NCBI RefSeq assembly: GCF_029581275.1
Contig: NZ_CP120742.1
Location: 966,501 to 1,030,500 of the forward strand
Length of the DNA stretch: 64,000 bases
Direction of reading: 5' to 3'
From: Micromonospora sp. WMMD1155
GTDB lineage: Bacteria; Actinomycetota; Actinomycetes; Mycobacteriales; Micromonosporaceae
Positions 7,062 to 16,062 of the stretch are shown in pieces; positions within the stretch are counted from its first letter, which is position 1, and each line of letters begins with the position of its first letter. Made by a program: the position numbers and the translations under genes. A model generated the notes under the pieces. That model saw only the letters and a list, made by a program, of their open reading frames with translations, did no database searches and was not told the origin of the DNA.

Positions 7062-9535
7062 TGCGTCCGATGCGCCTGGACATGGCCGGGTTCACGGTCT
7101 TCCGCGACGAGACCACAGTCGACTTCACCGACGCCGACTTCTTCGCCCTGATCGGCCCGACCGGCTCGGGCAAGTCCACGGTGCTGGACGCGATCTGCTT
7201 CGCGCTCTACGGCACGGTGCCCCGCTGGGGTGGGGCACGGGGGCTGGCCAACGCCCTCGCGCCGTCGGCGTCCGAGGCCCGGGTGCGGTTGGTCTTCGAG
7301 TCCGGTGGGGCCCGCTACGTGGCGACCCGGGTGGTCCGGCGGGACGGCCGGGGCAACGTCAAGACCGCGAACGCCGGGTTGCAGGTGATGCCCGCCGGTT
7401 TCGACGTCACCAAACTGGACACCGGGTTGAGCCCGGACGACCTCGGTGAGGTGGTGGCGGGCACCCCGGCCGAGATGGAGCAGGCGGTACTGGACGCGGT
7501 GGGGCTGCCGTACGAGCAGTTCACCAGCTGTGTGGTGCTGCCACAGGGGCAGTTCGCCGATTTCCTGCACGCGAAGCCGGCGACCCGGCAGCAGATCCTG
7601 GTGAACCTGCTGGGCCTGGGCGTCTACGAGGACGTGCAGAAGCGGGCGACGGCGCGGGCCACGCAGGCGGACGCCAGACTCGACGCGGTCGACCAGGTGC
7701 TCGCCGGGCTCACCGGCGTGGACGACGAGGCGTTGGCCGAGGCCGAGGCCCGGGTCGATCAGATGGCGGAGCTGTCGGCGGCGGTGACGGCCGCGGTACC
7801 GGAGCTGACGGCGGCTCGGACCGCCGCGCGGGAGGCGGCGGCGGCGCTGACCGCCCTCGACGACGAGCTGCGGGTGTTGACCGGGGTCCGCGCGCCGGGC
7901 GGGGTGGCCGAGGTGGCACGCGCGGTCACCGAGGCGCGGGCGGAGGCGGAGGCGGCGGCCACCGCCGTGTCGTTGGCGGAGGAGCGGGAGGAGAAGCTAC
8001 GCGGGGAGCTGGCCGGCGTCGGCGACGAGAGCGCGGCGCGGCTACTCCTTCGGGCGTACGACGATCGGGACCGGTTGTCCGGTGAGGCGGCCACGGTCCG
8101 CGCGGCGGTGGGCGCGGCGCACGAGGAGCACACCGTGGCGGTGGCCGCGCTGGCCGACGCTCGCACGGCGGCCGAACGGGCCGACGCCGAGTTGGAGGCG
8201 GCCTTCCGGGCGCACGAGGAGGCGAAGGCCACCGACCTGGCGGTCAGCCTGCGGGTGCACCTGCATGCCGGCGCGCCCTGCCCGGTCTGCGAGCAGCCGG
8301 TGACGCGGGTGCCGGACGTGCCCGCCGATTCGGCGGTGGCGGCCGCGACGGCGGCGGGTAAGGCGGCGCGGGCCGCGACCAAGGCGGCGCAGACGGCTGT
8401 GCAGCAACGGGACGCGGCAGCGCGTGATCTGGAGCGGCTGCTGGTGCAGGCGCGGGCCCGGCAGGAGCAGGTGGACGCCCGGTTGACCGAGCTGGACGGG
8501 CAGCTCGACGGCGTGGCGGAACCGGCCGTGTTGCGCCGGGAGTTGGCCGAGCACGCCCGGTTGCGGGGCGCCCTGGAGGAGGCCGCCACCGCGGTTCGGG
8601 CCGGCCGTGAGGCCGCGCGCCAGGCCCGCGCCGGCGTGGATGCGGCCGAGGAGCGGTTGCGGGCGGCCTGGCGGGCCTTCGACACCTCCCGCGACGGGTT
8701 GGCCCGGTTCGGTCCGCCGGCCACCGACCGGGAGGACGTGGCCGCGGCCTGGGCCACGCTGACCGGCTGGGCGACGGCCGAGGCGGACCGCCGCCGTGCC
8801 GATCGGGCCGGTCGGGCGTCGGCGGTGACCGAGGCCGAAGCCGCGGCCGCGGCCGTGCAGCGCGACCTCGCCGCCCGGTTCGCGGCCGTCGACGTGCCGG
8901 TCGGTGACGATCCGGTGCACGCCGCGACCGTCGCCGTCGAGCGGGCGGACGCCGACCGGCGGCGGCTGCGCGAGCGCCGCGAGCAGGCCCGGACGCTGCG
9001 CGAGCAGCGGGCCGTGCACGAGCGGGAGGCGCAGGTGGCGCGGGCGCTCGCCGGGCACCTGCGGGCCAACAACTTCGAGCGGTGGTTGCTGGCGGAGGCG
9101 TTGGACCTGCTGGTCGACGGCGCGTCGGGGATCCTGCGGGAGCTGTCCTCCGGCCAGTACGAGCTGGTGCACGACAAGGGCGAGTTCGTCGTCGTCGACC
9201 ACCACGACGCGGGGCTGCGCCGGGGCGTGCGCACCCTGTCCGGCGGTGAGACGTTCCAGGCGTCGTTGGCGTTGGCGTTGGCGCTCTCCGAGCAGCTCGC
9301 CGGGATGTCGACGACGGCGGCGAGTCTGGAGTCGATCGTCCTGGACGAGGGCTTCGGCACGCTCGACGCGGCCACCCTGGACACGGTGGCCGCCACCCTG
9401 GAGAACCTGGCCGCGCGCGGTGACCGGATGGTCGGTGTGGTCACCCACGTGCCGGCGCTGGCCGAGCGGATTCCGGTCCGCTTCGAGGTGCGCAAGGATG
9501 CGCGCTCGTCGCGGATCGAACGGACCGGCCGGTGA
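7061..9535 (+). CDS. sbcC: Exonuclease SbcCD subunit C (Rad50-like SMC ATPase)
   Basis: An 824-residue Rad50/SbcC ATPase. Walker A GPTGSGKST spans residues 32-40; a long Ala/Glu/Arg-rich coiled coil is interrupted by the zinc hook CPVC (Cys407, Cys410); the C-terminal lobe carries the signature LSGGETFQASLALAL (about residue 725) and Walker B with LDEGFGTLD. It tethers DNA ends and drives SbcD. ATG 7061 is preferred because it overlaps the sbcD stop; a second ATG at 7070 is possible. Its TGA overlaps the GTG of the NurA-like gene (GTGA at 9532-9535). Confidence 0.96.
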   Translation: MRPMRLDMAGFTVFRDETTVDFTDADFFALIGPTGSGKSTVLDAICFALYGTVPRWGGARGLANALAPSASEARVRLVFESGGARYVATRVVRRDGRGNVKTANAGLQVMPAGFDVTKLDTGLSPDDLGEVVAGTPAEMEQAVLDAVGLPYEQFTSCVVLPQGQFADFLHAKPATRQQILVNLLGLGVYEDVQKRATARATQADARLDAVDQVLAGLTGVDDEALAEAEARVDQMAELSAAVTAAVPELTAARTAAREAAAALTALDDELRVLTGVRAPGGVAEVARAVTEARAEAEAAATAVSLAEEREEKLRGELAGVGDESAARLLLRAYDDRDRLSGEAATVRAAVGAAHEEHTVAVAALADARTAAERADAELEAAFRAHEEAKATDLAVSLRVHLHAGAPCPVCEQPVTRVPDVPADSAVAAATAAGKAARAATKAAQTAVQQRDAAARDLERLLVQARARQEQVDARLTELDGQLDGVAEPAVLRRELAEHARLRGALEEAATAVRAGREAARQARAGVDAAEERLRAAWRAFDTSRDGLARFGPPATDREDVAAAWATLTGWATAEADRRRADRAGRASAVTEAEAAAAAVQRDLAARFAAVDVPVGDDPVHAATVAVERADADRRRLRERREQARTLREQRAVHEREAQVARALAGHLRANNFERWLLAEALDLLVDGASGILRELSSGQYELVHDKGEFVVVDHHDAGLRRGVRTLSGGETFQASLALALALSEQLAGMSTTAASLESIVLDEGFGTLDAATLDTVAATLENLAARGDRMVGVVTHVPALAERIPVRFEVRKDARSSRIERTGR

Positions 9536-10500
9536 ACGTGCGGGGCGACGCCGCGTTCTTCGTCGACTCGTGGGATCCGGCGTACGGGGCGTCGTTCGAG
9601 GCGTCCGCTTCCGGGCCGGCCGCGCCGAGCAGCGCGCAGGTCGACGCGGACGCGGAGGTGCCCGCGGTGGACTGGCGGGCGATCGGGGTACGCCCGGGGG
9701 TTCGCGCTCCCGACGTGGTGCTGCTCGTCGACGGGGTTCGCCGGATCGACGCGAGCATCTGGACGGCGGAGGCCGACGGCGGTTCGTTTCCCGGGCTGGC
9801 CGCCTCGTACGCGGCCGGGGTGGTGCGGTGCGACCTGGGCCGGGGTGCGGCGCAGTTGGCCGGCACCCGGGTGGGTCGGGGTCTGTTCACGGCGAGCCCG
9901 TCGGCGCAGGACGTGGTGGCGGGTGCGATCCGCTACCCGGTGCACCGGGTGGGTGGCACCGGTGAGCTGGGCAAGTTGCCGGCGGCGGTGCAGGCGCCGC
10001 TGACGGCGTTGGAGGTGGCGGTGTCCGACGCCGCCCGGGTCGACGGTGACCTGCTGGTGGTGGACGGCCCGTTGCGGAGTCGTCGGCAGTTGCCGCGCAC
10101 GTTGGGCTACATCAAGACCCAGCACAGCCAGTATCTCGACGCGCGGCTGACGGCGGTGGTGGTCGGTCTGGCGTCGGGTGAGCGTTCGCCGGTGTTCCGG
10201 CTCGGCACCGCCTGGGGTGGTTGGTCGTGGTATCTGCGGCTGCCGGTGGCTGTCGGTGCGCCGTGGGCGGGCATCGTCCGGGTGGAGTGCTCGGCCGACC
10301 TGCCCGTCGAGGCGGCCATCGAGTTGGCCGACCTGTCGCTGGTCACCCTGCCGCGTTTCGCCTCGACGCCGTACAAGGATCCGCGGGCTCCGCAGAACCT
10401 GATCCCGATCGCCGGCCTGGAACGACGGTTGCGCGCCCTGCTCGGTGACTCCCGGTTGCTGCACCGCGCGTTGACCGCAGCGGCCCGCGCGGCGCGGTAG
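9532..10500 (+). CDS. nurA: NurA-like DNA-end nuclease
   Basis: A 322-residue protein matching the NurA layout (RNase H-like fold): an acidic strand motif VVLLVDGVRRID (Asp67), a second DG motif LLVVDGPLRS (Asp178), then GYIKTQHSQYL and a C-terminal PYKDPRAPQNLIPIAGLERR segment that resembles the conserved NurA tail. In archaea NurA is a 5'-3' nuclease that works with HerA and Mre11-Rad50. Here it is the fourth gene of a HerA-SbcD-SbcC unit and its GTG overlaps the sbcC stop. Assignment rests on motifs plus context; activity is inferred. Confidence 0.8.
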   Translation: MNVRGDAAFFVDSWDPAYGASFEASASGPAAPSSAQVDADAEVPAVDWRAIGVRPGVRAPDVVLLVDGVRRIDASIWTAEADGGSFPGLAASYAAGVVRCDLGRGAAQLAGTRVGRGLFTASPSAQDVVAGAIRYPVHRVGGTGELGKLPAAVQAPLTALEVAVSDAARVDGDLLVVDGPLRSRRQLPRTLGYIKTQHSQYLDARLTAVVVGLASGERSPVFRLGTAWGGWSWYLRLPVAVGAPWAGIVRVECSADLPVEAAIELADLSLVTLPRFASTPYKDPRAPQNLIPIAGLERRLRALLGDSRLLHRALTAAARAAR

Positions 10501-10517
10501 ACGGGGCACCTGTCGCG

Positions 10518-11375
10518 ATGGGACGTAAACGGGCGGCCGACCGGGTGGTCGAGCAGGTGGACACCGGGCGGGCCGAGCTTGTTCCGGATCCGGACCGGGC
10601 GGGTTCGTGGACGCTGCTGCTGGACGGCGCACCACAGTCGCATGTGGACCTGACCGATCCGACCCACCTGGAGTTCGAGTACGTGCGGCGGCTGGCGGCC
10701 GCGGTGGATCTGGTCGCGCCGCCCGGTGAGCCGTTGCGGGTGCTGCACCTGGGCGGTGGTGCGCTGACCCTGCCCCGGTACGTGTCCGCCACCCGACCCG
10801 GGTCGACCCAGCGGGTGTCCGAGGTGGACGGTGCGCTGGTGGAGTTGGTGCGTCGGGCGTTGCCGTGGCCGTCCGACGCGCGGCTGCGGGTCCGGGTGCA
10901 GGACGCCCGGGCCGTGCTGACCTCCACCCGGGACGCCAGCTTCGACGTGGTGGTCGCCGACGTGTTCGCGGGTGCGCGTACCCCGGCTCATCTCACGTCG
11001 GTGGAGTACGCGGCGGAGGTGGCCCGGGTGCTGCGCCCCGCGGGGTGGTATCTGGCGAATCTGGCCGACGGTCCACCGCTGCGGTACGCCCGTGGGCAGG
11101 TCGCCACGGTCCGCTCGGTGCTACCGCAGGCGTGTCTGGTGGGCGACGCGGCGGTGTTGCGGGGCCGCCGCTACGGCAACCTGGTGCTGATGGCCGGGCG
11201 GACCACCCCGCCGGTGCCGGAGCTGACCCGGCGCGCCGCCGGCGACTGGTTCCCGGGTCGGGTGGTGGCCGGCGACGAGGTGGACCGCTTCACCAGTGGT
11301 GCCCCGATGGTCCGGGATGCCGACGCGACCGGCTCCGATCCCCCGCCTCCGGGCCTCTTCTCGGTACGCCGCTGA
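10518..11375 (+). CDS. Spermidine-synthase-like / class I methyltransferase-fold protein
   Basis: A 285-residue Rossmann-fold protein with a glycine-rich SAM-binding-like motif VLHLGGGALTLPRYVSA (about residue 75), an acidic motif VSEVDGALVELVR and FDVVVADVFAG, the pattern of spermidine synthases and related methyltransferases. No polyamine pathway genes are nearby and the aminopropyl-donor residues cannot be confirmed by eye, so I would not name a substrate. It begins 17 bases after the NurA-like gene and probably belongs to the same transcript. A run of eight T residues follows at 11420-11427, 45 bases after its stop. Confidence 0.78.
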   Translation: MGRKRAADRVVEQVDTGRAELVPDPDRAGSWTLLLDGAPQSHVDLTDPTHLEFEYVRRLAAAVDLVAPPGEPLRVLHLGGGALTLPRYVSATRPGSTQRVSEVDGALVELVRRALPWPSDARLRVRVQDARAVLTSTRDASFDVVVADVFAGARTPAHLTSVEYAAEVARVLRPAGWYLANLADGPPLRYARGQVATVRSVLPQACLVGDAAVLRGRRYGNLVLMAGRTTPPVPELTRRAAGDWFPGRVVAGDEVDRFTSGAPMVRDADATGSDPPPPGLFSVRR

Positions 11376-11652
11376 CCGTCCACCTCGCACTGACTGTGCG
11401 CTCCGACAACGACGCGGAATTTTTTTTCCGGGTTCGTTGATCCGTTCGGGGCGGCGGTGCGTACCACCGGGCGGCCCGCCTCACGGGCCGACGTTGGTGA
11501 CGGAGACCCCGGAGGTCTGCATGCATGCGGTGGCGGCCGGCTGGCATGGCGACGCGGTACGCGCTGACTGGTTGTCGGCACGGTCCTCGTCGCGGCCGAC
11601 CTCGTCTGCCCGAGGGGTCGACGCGAGGGCGACGTCTCGCCAGAATGGTCCG

Positions 11653-12213
11653 GTGACGCCGCGACCGGCGCCCGGGCGCCATCAGGCGACGTCAACCGAG
11701 GCCAGCCACTCCGACCAACTGATCAAGCTGCTCTACGCCGAGCACGCTGGTCCACTCCTGATGTTCGTCATGCGTCTCACCGGGGGGGACCGGCAGCGCG
11801 CGGAGGACATCGTCCAGGAGACGTTGCTGCGGGCCTGGCGCAACGCGCACCGCCTGGGCACGCAGGGGCAGGGCTCGTTGCGACCGTGGCTCGTCACGGT
11901 GGCCCGGCGGATCGCCATCGACGAGCACCGCAGCCAGGAGGCCCGACCGCCGGAGACCTACGACCGGGACCTGACCGCGTTCGCCGAGGCGGACAGCACC
12001 GACCGGGTGCTGCGCACGATGACCGTTGCGGACGCCCTGCGTACGCTCAGTCAGTCGCACCGGGAGATCCTGATCTCGACGTACTTCCGGGGGCGGACGG
12101 TGCCGGAGGCCGCCGAGGAGTTGGGGCTGCCGCTCGGCACCGCCAAGTCGAGGGTCTACTACGCGCTGCGCGCGCTGCGCACGGCTCTGCAGGAGCGGGG
12201 GGTGACAGAATGA
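11653..12213 (+). CDS. ECF (sigma-70 family) RNA polymerase sigma factor
   Basis: A 186-residue extracytoplasmic-function sigma factor. Region 2 shows GGDRQRAEDIVQETLLRAWR and PWLVTVARRIAIDEHR; region 4 is the helix-turn-helix VPEAAEELGLPLGTAKSRVY. It directs RNA polymerase to stress or envelope genes and would be held inactive by the downstream anti-sigma. GTG 11653 is chosen since CAGAAT (11641-11646) sits 7 bases ahead of it, a leaderless promoter pattern; upstream in-frame sequence is low-complexity. The 277 bases before it hold no other gene that I can see. The stop overlaps the next ATG (ATGA). Confidence 0.92.
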   Translation: MTPRPAPGRHQATSTEASHSDQLIKLLYAEHAGPLLMFVMRLTGGDRQRAEDIVQETLLRAWRNAHRLGTQGQGSLRPWLVTVARRIAIDEHRSQEARPPETYDRDLTAFAEADSTDRVLRTMTVADALRTLSQSHREILISTYFRGRTVPEAAEELGLPLGTAKSRVYYALRALRTALQERGVTE

Positions 12214-12992
12214 GCCGGCCGGACCACATGGACGTCGCGGCGTACGCGCTCGGTGTGCTCGACGAGCAGGATACCGAGCGGTTCGAGGAGCATCTCGCGA
12301 CCTGCTGGGCGTGCGCTGCGGAGTTGGAGACGATGGTTCCGGTGGTGGGGCTGCTCTCCGACATCGACGGCGAGACGATGATGGCGATGGAGCAGACCGC
12401 GACCGACCCGGCGCTGTTGAACCGGACGCTGGGCGCGGTCCGGGCCGACCGTCGGCGTACCCGGTTTCGTCAGATGTTGGCGACCGCCGCCGCGGTCGTG
12501 GTCTTCGGCGGTCTGACCGGTTACGGGTTCGTCAGCGTGACGGGCAACGATCCGGCGCCGGGGGTGCTCGCCGATTCGACGCCGAGCGCGCCGACCGACC
12601 CGCAGACGAGTGGGCCGACGGCGCCGCCGAGTGGCCCGGGTGTGGGTGGCACCGAGGAGGAGGGTGACCAGCTCGACGCGACCGACCCGACGACGGGTGT
12701 CCAGACGACCGTCTTCCTGGTGAAACGGGACTACGGCACCCGGATCAATTTCAGCCTGCGGAAGTTGCCCGGCCCGCGCACCTGCCGGTTGGTTGTGCTG
12801 CGCAAGAACGCCGACCCCGAGGTGATTTCCACCTGGTCCGTTCCGGACGGTGGTTACGGCACCAACGCCCGCCCGCAGGGTCTGGAGTTGAGCGCCACCA
12901 CGTCCGCCGTGGTGAGCGACATCAAGCAGCTCCAGGTGCAGTCGGTCGACGCCAACGGGGTGGCGAGTCCGCTGGTCACCGTGCCCATGTAA
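12210..12992 (+). CDS. Zinc-binding anti-sigma factor (membrane)
   Basis: A 260-residue partner of the preceding sigma factor. The N-terminal cytoplasmic domain has the zinc anti-sigma motif H-x3-C-x2-C (EEHLATCWACAAEL, residues about 28-42), a single membrane helix AAAVVVFGGLTGYGFV near residue 100, then a Pro/Thr/Ser linker and an extracytoplasmic domain. Signals outside the cell would lead to release of the sigma factor. It overlaps the sigma gene by four bases, and a strong terminator follows its stop. Confidence 0.92.
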   Translation: MSRPDHMDVAAYALGVLDEQDTERFEEHLATCWACAAELETMVPVVGLLSDIDGETMMAMEQTATDPALLNRTLGAVRADRRRTRFRQMLATAAAVVVFGGLTGYGFVSVTGNDPAPGVLADSTPSAPTDPQTSGPTAPPSGPGVGGTEEEGDQLDATDPTTGVQTTVFLVKRDYGTRINFSLRKLPGPRTCRLVVLRKNADPEVISTWSVPDGGYGTNARPQGLELSATTSAVVSDIKQLQVQSVDANGVASPLVTVPM

Positions 12993-13005
12993 GCTCGCGA
13001 ACCGT

Positions 13006-13042
13006 ATCGGCACCGGTCATTACGACAATGACCGGTGCCGAT
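13006..13042. terminator. Terminator after sigma/anti-sigma pair
   Basis: Perfect 16-bp stem: 13006-13021 pairs with 13027-13042 around the loop ACGAC, 13 bases after the anti-sigma stop. There is no U-run, as is usual for actinobacterial terminators. Confidence 0.85.
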
Positions 13043-13195
13043 CTGTCGTTGGGGGAAAAGTTCCGTGCAGGGGCGTACGGATCACCAGCCGATTCGGTTC
13101 AATCAAGGAACGTGAAATTGACCACTGTTACTTCTTCAACCTTGACAGCCCAGATCCCGTACCTATGGGTGAACTGCCGAGAATGAGGAGGGCAC

Positions 13196-13843
13196 GTGGC
13201 ACAGATGAAGCGGTCCGTCATCGTCGCGAGCGCGATGGTCGCACTAACGGCCTGCGCTCCCGCAGGTTACGACCCCGCGAACTCGAGCGCGGTCGAGCCG
13301 GTCGCCGTCGCCGCGGCCGAGCCCACCGCGTCGGTCGTACCGGAGGTCTCGGCGTCCGCTGAGGCGCCGGCCGCCGACGCGCCGCCCGCGGACGTCGAAC
13401 TGACCGAGAAGTTGACCGGCAAGAGCGTCGCCCGGATGGGCAAGGTGGTCACCGACGAGGACGGCTGGATCCTCTACCGCTTCGACAAGGACACCGCCGA
13501 CCCGCCGTCGTCGAACTGCGTCGACAAGTGCGCCGAGGTGTGGCCCCCGGCGCTGACCGACGGCAACCCGCAGCTCACCGGCGTCTCCGACGACAAGGTC
13601 GGCAGCGTGACCCGCCAGGACGGCACCCGTCAGCTCACCATCGGCGGCTGGCCCGTGTACCGCTACATCGGCGACAAGAAGCCCGGCCAGTGGAAGGGCC
13701 AGGCGGTCGGTGGCACCTGGTTCGTGGTCCAGCCGGACGGCAAGAAGAACCTGAGCTGCCTGCCCACCTCCACGCCGAAGGCCGTCGCGCCGCCGTCGGA
13801 CAGCGGTGCGAACGACGCCGGGGGTTCGGGCTACTCGTACTGA
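13196..13843 (+). CDS. Lipoprotein with PF03640-type secreted repeats
   Basis: A 215-residue lipoprotein. Signal peptide ends in the lipobox VALTAC (lipidated Cys20); after an Ala/Pro/Glu linker come two copies of the secreted repeat of unknown function: GWILYRFDKDTADPP...CAEVWPP and GGWPVYRYIGDKKPGQWKG, with the shared W-P-x-Y core. It is similar to the SCO0930-like lipoproteins of Streptomyces. GTG 13196 is chosen because GAGGAG lies 5 bases upstream; ATG 13205 is possible but badly spaced. TTGACA at 13142-13147 may be a -35 box. The neighbouring ECF sigma factor is a plausible regulator, which is an inference from position. Confidence 0.85.
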   Translation: MAQMKRSVIVASAMVALTACAPAGYDPANSSAVEPVAVAAAEPTASVVPEVSASAEAPAADAPPADVELTEKLTGKSVARMGKVVTDEDGWILYRFDKDTADPPSSNCVDKCAEVWPPALTDGNPQLTGVSDDKVGSVTRQDGTRQLTIGGWPVYRYIGDKKPGQWKGQAVGGTWFVVQPDGKKNLSCLPTSTPKAVAPPSDSGANDAGGSGYSY

Positions 13844-13970
13844 GTCCCGCACCACGAGATCACGGTGGTCGGTCGTCGCCGGGGAGGGCACGGCCGACCA
13901 CCGGTCGTACGCGGGACGTCGGCATACCGGTGGTGCCGGCGTCCCGCCCGGCACGTGGCAGAGTGGGCGG

Positions 13971-14891
13971 GTGACCGCTACCGACCCCGCCGCGACCAGG
14001 GTGTTCCGTCCCCCGGTCGGCTACCGGCTGGCAGCCTCGGTGCGCGGGCTCACGTTCAGTCCGTACGACCCGTGCGCCCGGGTCGCCGCCGGTACCTTCT
14101 GGTGGGCCACCCGCACCCCGGACGGCCCGGCCACCCTCGCTCTGCGACCGACCGGCGGCGAGTTGCTCGCGGAGGGTTACGGGCCGGGCGCCGAGCACGT
14201 CCTGGACCGGGCCGACGCGATCGCCGGGCTCCGGGACGACCTGACCGGCTTCGCCGAACTGGCGGAGGCACACCCACTCGTCGCCCGGCTGGCCCGGGAG
14301 CACCGCGGGCTCCGGATGCCGACGACCGGGCAGGTCTTCCCCCGACTGCTGCGCGCGATCTTCGAGCAGAAGGTCACCGGCAAGGAGGCATACCGGGCGT
14401 ACGCGGCGACCGTGCGGCACTTCCGGGAGCCCGCCCCCGGTCCGTTGCAGCCGCTGCTGCTGCCGCCCGAGGCCACCGCGGTGGCCGCCACCCCGTACTG
14501 GGTGTTCCACCCGTTCGGGGTGGAGCAGCGCCGGGCCGACACGCTGCGGCGCGCCGCCGCACTGGCCGATCGGTTGGAGCGCAGCGTCGACGCCGCCGAC
14601 GCCACCCGTCGGCTGACCACCATCCCGGGCATCGGACCGTGGACGGCCGCCGAGGTGGTCCGGATCGCGTACGGGGACCCGGACGCGGTGAGCGTCGGCG
14701 ACTATCACATCCCGAACACTGTCGCCTGGGCGCTCGCCGGCGAACCGAGAGGCGACGACGCCCGCATGCTGGCCCTGCTGGAGCCGTTCCGAGGCCACCG
14801 GGGACGGGTGTGTCTGCTGCTGGAGGCAGCCGGCATCCAGGCCCCGAAGTACGGCCCACGCGCGCCGATCCGCTCGTTCGCCCGCTACTGA
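13971..14891 (+). CDS. DNA-3-methyladenine glycosylase 2 family protein (AlkA-like)
   Basis: A 306-residue HhH-GPD base-excision glycosylase that flips out and removes alkylated bases. The helix-hairpin-helix is LTTIPGIGPWTAAEVVRIA and is followed by DPDAVSVGDYH, where the Asp before Tyr matches the catalytic Asp of AlkA. N-terminal part RPPVGYRLAASVRGL resembles the AlkA N-domain. GTG 13971 is chosen because CAGAGT (13959-13964) lies 7 bases upstream in leaderless geometry. There are no cysteine-rich Ada domains; it is a stand-alone enzyme. Confidence 0.88.
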   Translation: MTATDPAATRVFRPPVGYRLAASVRGLTFSPYDPCARVAAGTFWWATRTPDGPATLALRPTGGELLAEGYGPGAEHVLDRADAIAGLRDDLTGFAELAEAHPLVARLAREHRGLRMPTTGQVFPRLLRAIFEQKVTGKEAYRAYAATVRHFREPAPGPLQPLLLPPEATAVAATPYWVFHPFGVEQRRADTLRRAAALADRLERSVDAADATRRLTTIPGIGPWTAAEVVRIAYGDPDAVSVGDYHIPNTVAWALAGEPRGDDARMLALLEPFRGHRGRVCLLLEAAGIQAPKYGPRAPIRSFARY

Positions 14892-14921
14892 GGCGAACAT
14901 CGGTCGGCCCGAGGTGGTGCG

Positions 14922-15425
14922 TCAGCGGCCCGCGCAGATGCGGCGCAGGGTGCGGCCGAGCCACCACGCGTACGTGTGTTGCACGGCCCGGACCGCCGGG
15001 CCTCCGGCACGGGTGAACCAGCGGTCCGGCAGGCTGAACGCGCGTACCTCGAACCAGACCGCGCCGTCGTCCTCGCGGCTGACCACGAACGCCTCCTCGC
15101 CCCGCTCCGGGTGGCCGGGCAGCGTGCCGTAGCCGAAGCCGGCATGCGTGGAGGAGTCCTCGCTCCAGACCACCTGGCACGGCCCCCAGAGACGGGCCGG
15201 ACCCACGCCCAGACCGGCTGTCACCAGCACCCCCTCGGTGGCTCGCGGTGCGTCGGTACGCATCCGCACACCGGCGGCGCGGTGCAGCCGCCAGCTCAGC
15301 ACCGCGTTCGCGGCGGTCTCGAAGCAGCCGGCCGGCAACGGACACCGGTGGCGCAGCTGGTGGTAGCCGTCTGGCAGCGGCCCGTGCCGGGTCGCCCCCA
15401 CCTGTGGGTACGTCAGCTCGGCCAC
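14922..15425 (-). CDS. DUF1990 family protein
   Basis: A 167-residue protein of the DUF1990 family, recognised from YPQVGATRHGPLPDGYHQLR near the N-terminus, then VVWSEDSSTHAGFGYGTLPG and GEEAFVVSREDDGAVWFEV. Function of the family is unknown; it has a START/SRPBCC-like fold by prediction. GTG 15423-15425 gives a fair distance from GAGGGG; an adjacent GTG at 15428 is equally in frame. It is followed on the same strand by nothing, and preceded by another SRPBCC gene. Confidence 0.82.
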   Translation of the reverse strand: MAELTYPQVGATRHGPLPDGYHQLRHRCPLPAGCFETAANAVLSWRLHRAAGVRMRTDAPRATEGVLVTAGLGVGPARLWGPCQVVWSEDSSTHAGFGYGTLPGHPERGEEAFVVSREDDGAVWFEVRAFSLPDRWFTRAGGPAVRAVQHTYAWWLGRTLRRICAGR

Positions 15426-15508
15426 CACTCCCCCTCGACCTCGACCGGACACCGCCAGCGTACGGTCGGCGTGGACGGGCCGCCGGTCGGTGCCGGGGGC
15501 GGCTGTGG

Positions 15509-15931
15509 TCAGCCCCGCTCGCTCCGACGCCTGAGCCCGTCGGCCTCCATCCGCACGTAGCGACGCAGCATCCCGCCATACAGCCGGCCGATCAGGCCGG
15601 CCAGCGGACCGGACTGGCTGAAGGCCAGCTCGACGCGGGTGCGCCCGTCGGGCAGCGGCAGCAGCCGGTGCTCCGCCGTGGTCCGTACGCCCGCCGTCTC
15701 GGAGACCCAGACGAACCCCTGCCGATCGGTCAGCGCGGTGACCCGCCACACCGCCGGCCGCAGCTTCGGCTGCGTCAGTCGCGCCGTCGCGCCGACGGCG
15801 AGCGGTCCCGGCTCACCGCGCTCGGCCCGGGACACCGAGGCCGTCCACTCCGGCCAGCGCGGCACGTCGACGAGCACTGCCCAGACCTGCTCGACGTCGG
15901 CGTCGATCTCCGTGTCGGCCTCGAACCGCAT
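15509..15931 (-). CDS. SRPBCC family protein (polyketide cyclase/START-like)
   Basis: A 140-residue ligand-binding START-like fold: MRFEADTEIDADVEQVWAVL, VPRWPEWTASV and the C-terminal amphipathic helix LAGLIGRLYGGMLRRYVRME. Such proteins bind small hydrophobic molecules; none can be named here. ATG 15929-15931 is preceded by GGGGAGGGG. It lies 83 bases upstream of the DUF1990 gene, which may share its fold and transcript. Confidence 0.85.
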   Translation of the reverse strand: MRFEADTEIDADVEQVWAVLVDVPRWPEWTASVSRAERGEPGPLAVGATARLTQPKLRPAVWRVTALTDRQGFVWVSETAGVRTTAEHRLLPLPDGRTRVELAFSQSGPLAGLIGRLYGGMLRRYVRMEADGLRRRSERG

Positions 15932-16062
15932 CGCGTCCCCTCCCCGGCGGCGCCGGTCGCCGCTCGCCACGCATATCGACGAGGCTGCCGGGTGAATCGT
16001 GACACCGGAATCCGCCGGGTGGCCGACCACCGACCGGACCGTGGGTCCGGCGGCGCGCGGAA

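Noticed and set aside
11418..11430. Run of eight T residues as an intrinsic terminator
   Set aside because: Only a 5-bp flanking stem would form, too weak to call.
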